Both the position numbers and the translations under genes were made by a program. From contig JAGRKV010000064.1 in the NCBI GenBank assembly GCA_020442165.1, forward strand, positions 1-64,000: DNA of 64,000 bases, written 5' to 3'. Below, piece by piece: positions 1-8,272 of this stretch. The DNA comes from Hyphomicrobiaceae bacterium (lineage in GTDB: Bacteria; Pseudomonadota; Alphaproteobacteria; Rhizobiales; Hyphomicrobiaceae). Every line of letters starts with the position of its first letter. Position 1 is the stretch's first letter. The notes below the pieces were generated by a model. The model did not search any database and was not told the DNA's origin. It saw nothing but the letters and a program-made list of their open reading frames with translations.

Positions 1-713
1 AAAAAAAAAACATGCACTGGCTGGCTGGGCTTCCCAGCCCAGCGGCCACGATCCTCGCCGTCGCCGTCGGCATAGCAGCGGTGCTTGGCGCGGCGTGGCT
101 GGGCGCAACGCTGGGCAGCTGCATCCGCCGCGACGGTAAAGGTTCTGCTGCGGGCATCCGTTCGGGCATCGCGGCGCTGTCGGCCGTAGGCATAGCCTGC
201 GGTGCAGCCTTGCTCGTCCTCACGCCCATTGCTGACGTCAGGACGTTGCTCGCCTGGGGGCTCGCGCTGTCCGCAGCAGGTCTGGCACCGCCGTTGCTTG
301 CCGGAATATGGTGGCTGCGCGCTTCCGCGGCTGGCGCCGTTATTGGTATGATCGCGGGCGTCGGCGTGACACTCTACTACATTGTCGCGACGCGCTTTTA
401 TGCCCCCTCGTTCTATGAGATGTGGGGCAGCCTCTCGGCGGCTGGATACGGTGCAATAGCCGATTTCGAAGCGGCCAAGGAGGCGCTTGCTGGTGCGGCT
501 GGGGCGGCCGACCGCCAAGCGGTCCAGGCTGCCTACATCGACAGCGCGCGAGCCGTGGCGAACTGGTTCGGCCTGCGCGACGTTGCAGCCGGTATACTGG
601 GCGCGGCCGTGGCAGGCTTGTCCATCGGTCTCATTTCTCTGGTGACACCGCGCCCGGGCGCTGCGGCAATCGAGTTGATGGCGCGAGTCCGTCGCCCCCG
701 ACCAGGTGTATGA
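1..713 (+). CDS. Sodium:solute symporter, C-terminal fragment (VC_2705/acetate-symporter-like)
   Basis: C-terminal part of an inner-membrane sodium:solute symporter. The frame is open to the left edge (codons before the first ATG at 12 read Lys-Lys-Asn), so the 5' part of the gene is missing. About five hydrophobic segments are visible, and the block WWLRASAAGAVIGM...GVTLYY followed by a soluble insert and a last hydrophobic segment ending LVTPRP resembles the C-terminus of the VC_2705 subfamily of the SSS family. The first ten bases are all A, which may be a contig end rather than real sequence. The stop is 9 nt before glpD. Family assignment is fairly firm; the substrate cannot be told. Confidence 0.7.
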   Translation, partial: KKNMHWLAGLPSPAATILAVAVGIAAVLGAAWLGATLGSCIRRDGKGSAAGIRSGIAALSAVGIACGAALLVLTPIADVRTLLAWGLALSAAGLAPPLLAGIWWLRASAAGAVIGMIAGVGVTLYYIVATRFYAPSFYEMWGSLSAAGYGAIADFEAAKEALAGAAGAADRQAVQAAYIDSARAVANWFGLRDVAAGILGAAVAGLSIGLISLVTPRPGAAAIELMARVRRPRPGV

Positions 714-722
714 TGGGCGCCC

Positions 723-2255
723 ATGGGTGATTCCGGGGCAGATGCAACCATATTCGATCTGGCCGTCGTTGGAGGCGGCATCAACGGCTGCGGCATTGCC
801 GCGGACGCGGCTGGTCGCGGCCTGAAGGTCCTGCTGGTCGAACAGGGCGACCTTGCTGCGGGCACCTCCTCAGCCAGTTCCAAGCTCATACATGGTGGCT
901 TGCGCTACCTGGAGCACTATGAGTTCAGGCTGGTCAAGGAATCGCTTGAGGAACGCGAGATCCTGCTTGCCAATGCGCCCCACATCGTCTGGCCCTTACG
1001 ATTTGTTGTGCCCCACGTACCGGAAATGCGCTCGCGCATGCTCATCCGCGCCGGCTTGTTTCTCTACGATCATCTGGCGCGCCGCCGCCGCATCCCAGCC
1101 TCAACCATCCTGGACCTGGCCCGCGACCCGACCGGCCATGCACTCTCCACGCGCTTCAAAAACGGTTTCAGCTATTGGGACTGCTGGGTGGATGATGCGC
1201 GCCTCGTGGTCTTGGTGGCGAAATTGGCTGAGAAGCACGGCGCTTCGATCCTCACGCGAACTTCGCTGCGCTCGGCGATTGCGGGCGAAAGGTATTGGCA
1301 GCTCACCCTGGCCAATGGGGCGGGCACGAGGACCGTGGCTGCCCACGTCCTCGTCAATGCCGCTGGTCCATGGGCTGGCGAGGTCGCTCGCAACGCCATC
1401 CAGCGGCACAATGCTTCAGTTGAGGTGCCAGTCCGGCTGGTCAAAGGCAGCCATATCGTTGTGCCGCGCATCGCGGGCGCCGACAGCGCATTTCTCCTCC
1501 AGGCCGAGGATCGCCGCGTCGTATTTCTTCTCCCATTCGCTGATCGCTTCACCTTGATCGGCACCACAGATGTGCCCTTCACCGGTGATCCTTCCAGATG
1601 TGAGATCTCCCATGATGAGGAGCAATACCTCTTGCAGGTCGCCAATGGCTTCCTGGCAACGCCCCTCAAAAGCGATGACATCGTCTGGCGCTATTCCGGC
1701 GTCCGCCCGCTCTACGACGATGCAAGCGATAATCCTTCGGTGGTAACGCGCGATTATCGGCTCGAACTCGATGCGTCCGGTGGCGGACCGCCGTTGTTGA
1801 CCGTCGTCGGCGGCAAGGTCACGACCTACCGCCGCCTGGCGGAGCAGGCGATGCAACTGATCGGGCCGTTGATGCCGCAACCATTGGGGCCTGCCTGGAC
1901 CGCGACAGCAGTGCTCCCGGGCGGCGACATGCCGGACGCTGATTTCGATGCCTACACCGATGCGTTCCTGGCCTGTTATCCGCACATCCCGGTCCCGCTG
2001 TTGATGCCCCTGCTGCGGAGGTACGGAACGATGGCCGCAGAGGTGCTTGGAGATGCTCGAACGGTTGCCGACCTCGGCGAGGATCTTGGCGGCGGTTTGA
2101 GCCTGCGGGAGGTTTTGTACCTGCGCAATAGCGAATGGGCGGTGACGCCTCAGGACATTCTTTGGCGGCGAACCAAGGCCGGATTGCATGTGATGGCTGT
2201 GCAACTGGCACAGGTGGAAGCCCGGCTTGAGAAGGCCCTCGCAACCGGCACTTGA
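723..2255 (+). CDS. glpD: Glycerol-3-phosphate dehydrogenase (FAD-dependent, aerobic)
   Basis: Oxidises sn-glycerol 3-phosphate to dihydroxyacetone phosphate at the inner membrane and passes electrons to quinone. The 510-residue length matches the family. The N-terminus has the FAD dinucleotide-binding motif VGGGINGCGIAADAAGRG at about residues 16-33, followed by the GlpD signature TSSASSKLIHGGLRYLE (about 49-65). The second family block GTTDVPFTGDP is near residue 280, and the C-terminal helical DAO_C domain covers the last ~120 residues. It starts 9 nt after the symporter fragment, so the two may be co-transcribed. No glpK or glpF is nearby. Confidence 0.93.
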   Translation: MGDSGADATIFDLAVVGGGINGCGIAADAAGRGLKVLLVEQGDLAAGTSSASSKLIHGGLRYLEHYEFRLVKESLEEREILLANAPHIVWPLRFVVPHVPEMRSRMLIRAGLFLYDHLARRRRIPASTILDLARDPTGHALSTRFKNGFSYWDCWVDDARLVVLVAKLAEKHGASILTRTSLRSAIAGERYWQLTLANGAGTRTVAAHVLVNAAGPWAGEVARNAIQRHNASVEVPVRLVKGSHIVVPRIAGADSAFLLQAEDRRVVFLLPFADRFTLIGTTDVPFTGDPSRCEISHDEEQYLLQVANGFLATPLKSDDIVWRYSGVRPLYDDASDNPSVVTRDYRLELDASGGGPPLLTVVGGKVTTYRRLAEQAMQLIGPLMPQPLGPAWTATAVLPGGDMPDADFDAYTDAFLACYPHIPVPLLMPLLRRYGTMAAEVLGDARTVADLGEDLGGGLSLREVLYLRNSEWAVTPQDILWRRTKAGLHVMAVQLAQVEARLEKALATGT

Positions 2256-2418
2256 CCGGGCCTGCCGGCGGCGTCTCCTGCAATTCCGGCCCCACAGTCG
2301 CCTGTCCATCCCGGCCGCACGCAGTTGAGCAACTTGCGTTCCGCCCGAGCATCGCCGCCTAAGTTCATGGCAAAGTGTTGCAATTTGGCTTCTGGTTTAA
2401 CGTCGCCTTAACCAGCAT

Positions 2419-3540
2419 GTGGCAGGCTCGCACAATGGTTCTGGTTCCGCGTCCCGCTTCGTCCGCAAAAGTCCGATTCCGACGAGCAAGGTTGAACAGA
2501 ACGTGCAACAGGTGTCCGCACATAAGGCATTGAAGGCGCTGCAACGCGGTATTCGCGTTCGCACAGACGCCGCGCGCCGCGCCCTGGCTAACGTCAACCC
2601 CAAAGCGATCGAGCGGTCCACGGTGATCGGCATTTCGCTTTTTGCCGCCAGCAGCATTGCACTTCAGGGCTTCGTTGTGGCGCAGGGAAACTTGAGCGGT
2701 CGCTCCGCTGGCGTGGCCCAGGCTGCCGTCGTGCCGCATCTCAATTCGATTGCTCCGGCGGCTGTTGCGACCGGACGTGCTGAACTTGATCCAGCCGAAC
2801 TGCAGCCGCTGAAGCGCGGTGACCGCTTGGAACTTGGTGCCGCCGGCTGGCAAGATGACGTGCGCATGCCGCGAGTAGCAGCCGGCACGGTTGCCGCTGA
2901 CACGGTTTTGACCAAGAGCGTTTCGGCTGCCGAAGTCGGTTTGCGCGTTGCGACGTTTGGGCCCGAGCTTAAAGTCGGCCATGCGCGAGGTTCGGTTGAA
3001 TTACGTCCCCAGACAACGGGTGGCGAGGTCGCGATGACCTCGCGGCTGCAATCTGGTGCGGAGCCGTCCAGCACTCCCAAGCCTACGCGCGTCGCATTCT
3101 TGTCCGCACCGGCCAGCGAACTCGGCCGCCAGGTCATGAAGGACACCGCCCGCATTATCGACGTGGCGCCGCCCAGCCGTTCAGCGCGCGTTGGCATGCG
3201 AAGCCAGCGCCGGGTACCAAAGGCCATCGTCGAGAAGGTTCACTTCCAGGATCACCCCGATCGTTGCCTGCCCAACGACCTACTCGATGTCATCTATGAC
3301 GTTGCCGAGCGCTATGGCGAGGTGCAGATCCTCTCCACGTTCCGTGATCGTGAGCGCAATCGCCGTGTCGGTGGCGCGCCACGCTCATTCCACCTGCGCT
3401 GCCAGGCGATCGATTTCCGTGTCATCGGACGCAGCAACGGATTGCTGGAGTATCTGGAAAAGCGCGCCGATGTTGGCGGCTTGAAGCGCTATCCCTTGGG
3501 CTTCTTCCACATCGACAACGGACCGCGCCGCACCTGGTGA
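2419..3540 (+). CDS. DUF882 / M15-like peptidase domain protein, membrane anchored
   Basis: A 373-residue protein with a cytoplasmic basic N-terminus, one hydrophobic segment at about residues 67-87, a long variable periplasmic linker, and a C-terminal domain (about 270-373) of the DUF882/peptidase_M15_3 type. Likely zinc ligands are visible: SFHLRCQAIDF (His and Asp) and FFHIDNG (His). This family relates to D-Ala-D-Ala carboxypeptidases and murein amidases, so a cell-wall role is likely. The start used here is GTG at 2419; an overlapping ATG at 2417 is out of frame. The linker shows no known motif. Confidence 0.75.
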   Translation: MAGSHNGSGSASRFVRKSPIPTSKVEQNVQQVSAHKALKALQRGIRVRTDAARRALANVNPKAIERSTVIGISLFAASSIALQGFVVAQGNLSGRSAGVAQAAVVPHLNSIAPAAVATGRAELDPAELQPLKRGDRLELGAAGWQDDVRMPRVAAGTVAADTVLTKSVSAAEVGLRVATFGPELKVGHARGSVELRPQTTGGEVAMTSRLQSGAEPSSTPKPTRVAFLSAPASELGRQVMKDTARIIDVAPPSRSARVGMRSQRRVPKAIVEKVHFQDHPDRCLPNDLLDVIYDVAERYGEVQILSTFRDRERNRRVGGAPRSFHLRCQAIDFRVIGRSNGLLEYLEKRADVGGLKRYPLGFFHIDNGPRRTW

Positions 3541-3651
3541 CGGGACCGATATGGCCAAGGCCGCAAGTCGCGCGTGGAATACTCCGGAAGTTGTGGCAGC
3601 GCCTCGACGCCACCGCGGCCTCAAAAGCAAACCCCGCCTGCTCCATGACCG

Positions 3652-5313
3652 TCAAGGACGCGACGGCGGCGGTGGCCCGTGTATCTCGGTCTTGAGCGCA
3701 TCCTGCAGGCGTTCACCGTTGACGGCCCACCATTCGGGATCGAACCGGATCGCCTTTTGCAGATTGGCTGGTGCCGTTGGCAGGAATGGCGCCAACTCCT
3801 GTCCGGTTACGGCATGGTGTGAGGCGAGCCGCAGTGCCGCAGAGCTCATTGGCCCGTAAGGCAGCTGTGCTGAGATCTTGGCAACCTGCTCTGGCGCGCC
3901 CGCAAACGTGACGAGCGCCAACGCCCGATCGCGCTCGCGTGCGGTCTTGGCAATCGCCAGGTAGTCGGCGCTGAGCACCTGGCCATCCCAGACGATTTCC
4001 AGTGGACCCGAGCGCGCACGTTCGATGAAAGCATGCGTGTTGGAGGTCATGGCAATTTCAGCTTTTCCATCGCGGATCAGGCCAATAGCCTCCCCCATCC
4101 GGTCGTACCATACGATGTTGCCGCTGAGAGATTTGAGCTTGCGCAGCGCGCGCTGCACCCCATTGAGCGACTCCAGCGTCACATAGATCTCGTCAGCCGC
4201 GACGCCATCGGCCGCAAGCAGCATCTCGAAGAGCCCGCGGCCGTTCGCAGGCAACGCGCGTTTGCCGGGAAAGCGCTTGACGTTGAACATGTCGGCGATG
4301 CTGGAAGGCGCACGCTTTTCAAAGTGTGTTGGATCATAGACGAACACCCGCGACCACGAGAGCCACGGGATGCCGCAATCGCTGTGTGCTCCTCGCATGT
4401 GCTGCAAGGCGCCGTCTTCCTCCGGTGCAGCGGCTGAAGTGGGCATGATCTCGGCGGTCGCGAACGAAAGCAGCGCCCCCGATTTGCAGCCCCGGTCAAG
4501 TTCGTCACGGCTGACGACAACGACATCGGCGCTTGCCGCATCGTTTGCGGATTGGGCAACCACCTCGATGCCAAACTCCTTGGCGAATGGTTGAAGGACA
4601 GCACTGCGATAGGCGTTTGCGAATGCGCCCGAGCCGCTGTCGACAGCAATTCGCGGTTTTGGTGGCTCGATTGCTGCGGCTGGTGAAACGGCTGGCGCCG
4701 CCGTCGATGCTGCATCAGGCATCTCGCGGGCGGGTGCAGCGGCCGATGCCGGTGCTTGGGGTGGGCTATCAGGCGCGGCGGCAGCCGCAGGAGTGGTCAC
4801 GGCGGTCGCGGGTGGTTGTGCCGCCGCTTGGTCTGGGGTGGTCGGCTGTTCTTCGCTCGGTGATTGAGGCCCATCTGCCTTTGCGTTTTGGGCGTCCTTG
4901 GCTGGCGTGTTGCCGGTAGGCGTTGCCGTGGTGTTTTCCTCTGCCTTGACGGCCGTTGCTGAACCAGAAGCATCCTTGTCAACCGATGGCGCGCGCGCGG
5001 CGTCTTTGGCTGGCGCCGCCGGCTCAACCATTGGCCCAGCCGTTTTTGCGCCGGTTGTCTTTGCCTCAGGCGCCTGCGGTGAATCGCTTGCCGTGCTTTC
5101 CGATGCGGCCGGCGTCGAACCCGGCAACGCCTTTTCCATTGCTACGGGAGCCGTTGCATCGGTAGTCGGTGAAGTCGAAGGATCGGCTGGCGGCGGTGCA
5201 ATAGCCGCGGGGGGATTGGGAGTCATTCCACCTTGAGGTGCGGATTGCGCCTGAACCTCGTTGCTCGCCGAGGCGAAGAACGCGATTAAGGCAACCATCA
5301 GGGGGATCCGCAT
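3652..5313 (-). CDS. Periplasmic PotD-like substrate-binding protein with long Ala/Pro/Thr-rich linker
   Basis: A 553-residue secreted protein. Residues 1-22 form a signal peptide ending VQA. Residues ~25-215 are low complexity, rich in Ala, Pro, Ser, Thr and acidic residues. From ~220 to 535 there is a type-2 extracellular solute-binding fold resembling spermidine/putrescine PotD proteins: it opens IAVDSGSGAF, contains GIPWLSWSRVFVYDP, and closes with FDPEWWAVNGERL. No ABC permease or ATPase gene is adjacent, and the linker suggests the domain is held away from the membrane or wall. The gene is convergent with the DUF882 gene. The ligand is unknown. Confidence 0.65.
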   Translation of the reverse strand: MRIPLMVALIAFFASASNEVQAQSAPQGGMTPNPPAAIAPPPADPSTSPTTDATAPVAMEKALPGSTPAASESTASDSPQAPEAKTTGAKTAGPMVEPAAPAKDAARAPSVDKDASGSATAVKAEENTTATPTGNTPAKDAQNAKADGPQSPSEEQPTTPDQAAAQPPATAVTTPAAAAAPDSPPQAPASAAAPAREMPDAASTAAPAVSPAAAIEPPKPRIAVDSGSGAFANAYRSAVLQPFAKEFGIEVVAQSANDAASADVVVVSRDELDRGCKSGALLSFATAEIMPTSAAAPEEDGALQHMRGAHSDCGIPWLSWSRVFVYDPTHFEKRAPSSIADMFNVKRFPGKRALPANGRGLFEMLLAADGVAADEIYVTLESLNGVQRALRKLKSLSGNIVWYDRMGEAIGLIRDGKAEIAMTSNTHAFIERARSGPLEIVWDGQVLSADYLAIAKTARERDRALALVTFAGAPEQVAKISAQLPYGPMSSAALRLASHHAVTGQELAPFLPTAPANLQKAIRFDPEWWAVNGERLQDALKTEIHGPPPPSRP

Positions 5314-5520
5314 GCAGTGGTCTCCGGCAGAATTGACATCGGAGCATATCGCCCCGTTCGGAAGCGGCGCACTTTAGACCGGCGAGGTGGCTTGTAGAAG
5401 GCCGTCGCGAAAAAAATCGGGCGCTGCGATCGCACGGGTTTGCACGCAACGGCTACGCGAGAACGCAAGCTCCAGGCTGCAAGTCGAAAGAGCGAACAGC
5501 TGAAACCGGAGCTGTCGGAT

Positions 5521-7452
5521 CTAGCCTTTGCCTGAAGCGTTTAGCGGCGACTTCGGTTGCCGGCCGTCGAACTTTTCGGGCTTGCGATCCGAAAGCGGAA
5601 GGAAGCGGATTTCGGGGTTGTCGAATGACCCCTGGATATGCAGCCCGCCGCCCGAAGTCTTCGCTTCGGAGGCTGAAGCGGGTGCTGCGGTTGGTGCTGC
5701 GCCGGCATGCGAGGCCGGTTCCACATCTGCTGGAGCGGTGTCGACGCGCGGATGAGTGATCCAGATCTTCAGGTCTCCGATACGATCGGGAAAATGCACG
5801 CCGCCTTCACCGCTGAGATTGGCGTCCCCTGCGCGTGCGGTCATGCGCTCGATGGTCATTTGACCATCCGCCAAACTGAAATTGGCCTGAAGTCCCTCAA
5901 TTGCGGTTTGGCCCCGCGCCGCTCCTCCCCATCCTGCCTGGGTCTGGGCCCGCGCTGTGGCGGCGAGGGTTTTCAAATCGAGGCCAAGCTGCCCTGCTGA
6001 AGGTTGAACAAGACTGACCTTTCCTTGCATGCCTGAAATGAGCTGCGGCCTGTCCTCGCCCGAAGCGGCGATGTCGATCGTCATATCCCCACCGCCTGAC
6101 AGCACGTCATAGGAGAACAGTGCGCGGGAGATCTGCCCGAGATCGATGGCTTCGGTTTTGCCTCTCAGCGTGTAGCGCGGCTGGTTGCCCGTCATGTGTA
6201 TGGCAAGCTGTCCCGTGCACCGCCCACCCTGGCCGAATTCCAGTTCGGCGAGATCAGCCAGGAGCATGCCATCCTTGATGGAAAGCGAAGCAGCGCCTTT
6301 GCCGAACGCACGTTCAGCGAAGCTGACCTTGGCGGCCGAAATCCGCAAATCCGCGTCAAGCTTGTCCAGCAATGGAAACGGCCTCTCTCCCGAGGGTCGG
6401 GGCAGATACCGCGACACGTCAAAAGCCGGGCTCGTATCCACGTTCGCAGTTTGCGGCTTGAAATATTCAGCGATGTCGAGAGTGGTGAAGCCAAGCGTGC
6501 CATCAAGCGAAGGCTTCTCGCCGCTCAGCTTGAGCGCAAGCGCGCCCGTGGCGGAATTGCCGTCAATCTTGAATTGAGCGTCCGCAAATGAGATCGCTTG
6601 CGGTGTGAATTCCAAAGGCCCGGTAGCTTCGAAGCTTGTGGGGCCAGGTATGTCCGCTGCTGCAAGGCCCACCCATTCGGCCATCAGCGGGATATTGCTC
6701 ACCGTCACTTTGGAGTTGGCGGCCACGAACTGTGGCTGATCTCCCGCCGATAGCGTTCCCTTGGCATCGAGCGAGAACAGGTCACTCTGCATTTTCAGCG
6801 CCAGGTTGCGGCCGATGGTTGCCTTGCCTTGCGCCTGGCCATTCTGCAGTTCGGCGGCAGTGGTCATGAATATGTCGAACGAGACAGTCTGTCCGCGGTG
6901 CTCGAAAGAGCCCGTGGCGTGCGCTTCATTCGCACGAGGGATAGTTACGTTGAAGTTGACGTTCGAAAGCGTGGCATCCGCGCCGGCACTGCGCCCCAGC
7001 CGGACCTTGGAGTTTTGCAAGTCGAGCTGTGAAAACGATAGCTTCAGCAAAGAGGCAAGAATCGGAGCGATTGATCCGTCCTTCTTGTCCGCAATGGGAT
7101 TTGACGATTGCGTGGGTGCGATTGACAGGACAGCGTCGTTGAGTTCCAGCCGGGCCTTGCCGCCGGAAAGTAACGCCAGCACAGCAGCTCCCGTTGATCG
7201 GGAACTCCCTGATTCGCTGGCGACTGAAAGGGTGCCGCTCTCGATCATGACGTTGGGCATCAGCGGCAACGCCACGGGAAAAGTCAGCGCATAGCCATCG
7301 CGGGTCGCGGCGACGACGACTGCGGAATGGAACGCAAGATCCCGGTCCGATGCGTCAATCAGCAATGGAACAGCAACTGCGGCGCCTGCCAGAGCGAGCG
7401 TGGCGACACGGGTCGCTTTTGAAATTTTTCGTTTTGGTTCCTGGCCGGTCAT
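5521..7452 (-). CDS. AsmA-family envelope protein
   Basis: About 643 residues from the ATG at 7452, chosen because it gives a short basic N-terminus (MTGQEPKRKISK) before a hydrophobic segment (VATLALAGAAVAVPLLI); the longer frame to 7590 adds an unlikely leader. The body is an extended beta-rich periplasmic region, and the C-terminal ~200 residues have an AsmA_2-like pattern with GGGDMTIDIAASG and later LSGEGGVHFPDRIGDLKIW. AsmA-type proteins act in outer-membrane lipid homeostasis and, by their bridge-like fold, in lipid transfer across the periplasm. It stands alone between the PotD-like gene and a long noncoding stretch. Confidence 0.75.
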   Translation of the reverse strand: MTGQEPKRKISKATRVATLALAGAAVAVPLLIDASDRDLAFHSAVVVAATRDGYALTFPVALPLMPNVMIESGTLSVASESGSSRSTGAAVLALLSGGKARLELNDAVLSIAPTQSSNPIADKKDGSIAPILASLLKLSFSQLDLQNSKVRLGRSAGADATLSNVNFNVTIPRANEAHATGSFEHRGQTVSFDIFMTTAAELQNGQAQGKATIGRNLALKMQSDLFSLDAKGTLSAGDQPQFVAANSKVTVSNIPLMAEWVGLAAADIPGPTSFEATGPLEFTPQAISFADAQFKIDGNSATGALALKLSGEKPSLDGTLGFTTLDIAEYFKPQTANVDTSPAFDVSRYLPRPSGERPFPLLDKLDADLRISAAKVSFAERAFGKGAASLSIKDGMLLADLAELEFGQGGRCTGQLAIHMTGNQPRYTLRGKTEAIDLGQISRALFSYDVLSGGGDMTIDIAASGEDRPQLISGMQGKVSLVQPSAGQLGLDLKTLAATARAQTQAGWGGAARGQTAIEGLQANFSLADGQMTIERMTARAGDANLSGEGGVHFPDRIGDLKIWITHPRVDTAPADVEPASHAGAAPTAAPASASEAKTSGGGLHIQGSFDNPEIRFLPLSDRKPEKFDGRQPKSPLNASGKG

Positions 7453-7994
7453 GAGCCTTGCTGAAGTCAACCACGAAGAGACGGATGCAGGGCCCGCCAG
7501 CAACCTGCAAAGGCATGTCCCGGCTAACCGGGCGAACAGAGCGATTATTGATACAGCTTCCTTTCTAGTGCTGCCCCCCAAAGCTGGCAAGCGTCATCGC
7601 AACACCATCAACATTCCCAATGACCGGACTATTGAAAGCCGGGGCCGGGCCTTGAGTGAGGGCATTGCCTGCGTAGGGAAATGCGGCGTAGTGGCGATCG
7701 CGACGCTTCTCCGCCGCGCAGCCGGTCACCACCTGCTATTGATGCTGCCAGACTGTCGTTGACGCGACTTGTGCCCCGCTAATCTGACGCGGTTATGACG
7801 CAATATGCTCTGCACGCCATAATTATTTGTGCAATTTTCAGGTCTCAGAATTGGCCGGCGGGGAGGGGGGGACGGCGCTGCCGCACGCGACCCGATGCTG
7901 AGGTCGAACGCGGTTCCCTTGCCGCCAAAACGATTGCTGCTTCCGGCACCGCGCACGAGGGTCTCCGTGCCGGGATCCTTGTGTCAGGAAGTTG
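7453..7994. other. Noncoding stretch between asmA-like gene and small membrane peptide
   Basis: About 540 bases with no gene supported on either strand. The short frames here have no ribosome binding site or recognisable protein. Promoters for the leftward AsmA-like gene must lie in its right-hand neighbourhood (7453 upward). An AT-rich patch near 7800-7840 is the only compositional feature seen. Confidence 0.5.
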
Positions 7995-8117
7995 TTATCG
8001 GCGCGCGGGAAGCTTTTTCAGCACGAACACCAATATTCCGATCGATACAACCATGAGGATCGCAAATCCGCCAAGAGCAATCAAGGCCAGTGAGTCGGTT
8101 CCAGCGATCAGGTCCAT
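7995..8117 (-). CDS. 40-residue single-pass membrane peptide, unknown
   Basis: A small frame from ATG 8117 encoding MDLIAGTDSLALIALGGFAI and then a strongly hydrophobic run ending in the basic tail KKLPARR. A GGAG ribosome binding site lies about 9 nt upstream of the ATG, which supports translation. One transmembrane helix with a positive-inside C-terminus is predicted by eye. It lies 155 nt downstream of the iron permease stop on the same strand, so it could be read from the same transcript. No family was recognised. Confidence 0.45.
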   Translation of the reverse strand: MDLIAGTDSLALIALGGFAILMVVSIGILVFVLKKLPARR

Positions 8118-8272
8118 GTTGTGGTCTCCATTCAATCGGATAGCGCCGCAGGCAACGGGATCCGTTGCGGTTTCCCGGACTGGGCAGACGTAATGGAGGC
8201 GGATGGTGGGCAGCACAGGCCAATGCCGCATTGCGGGGCATCAAACCGCGACACAATATCTTGGCAATTTTG

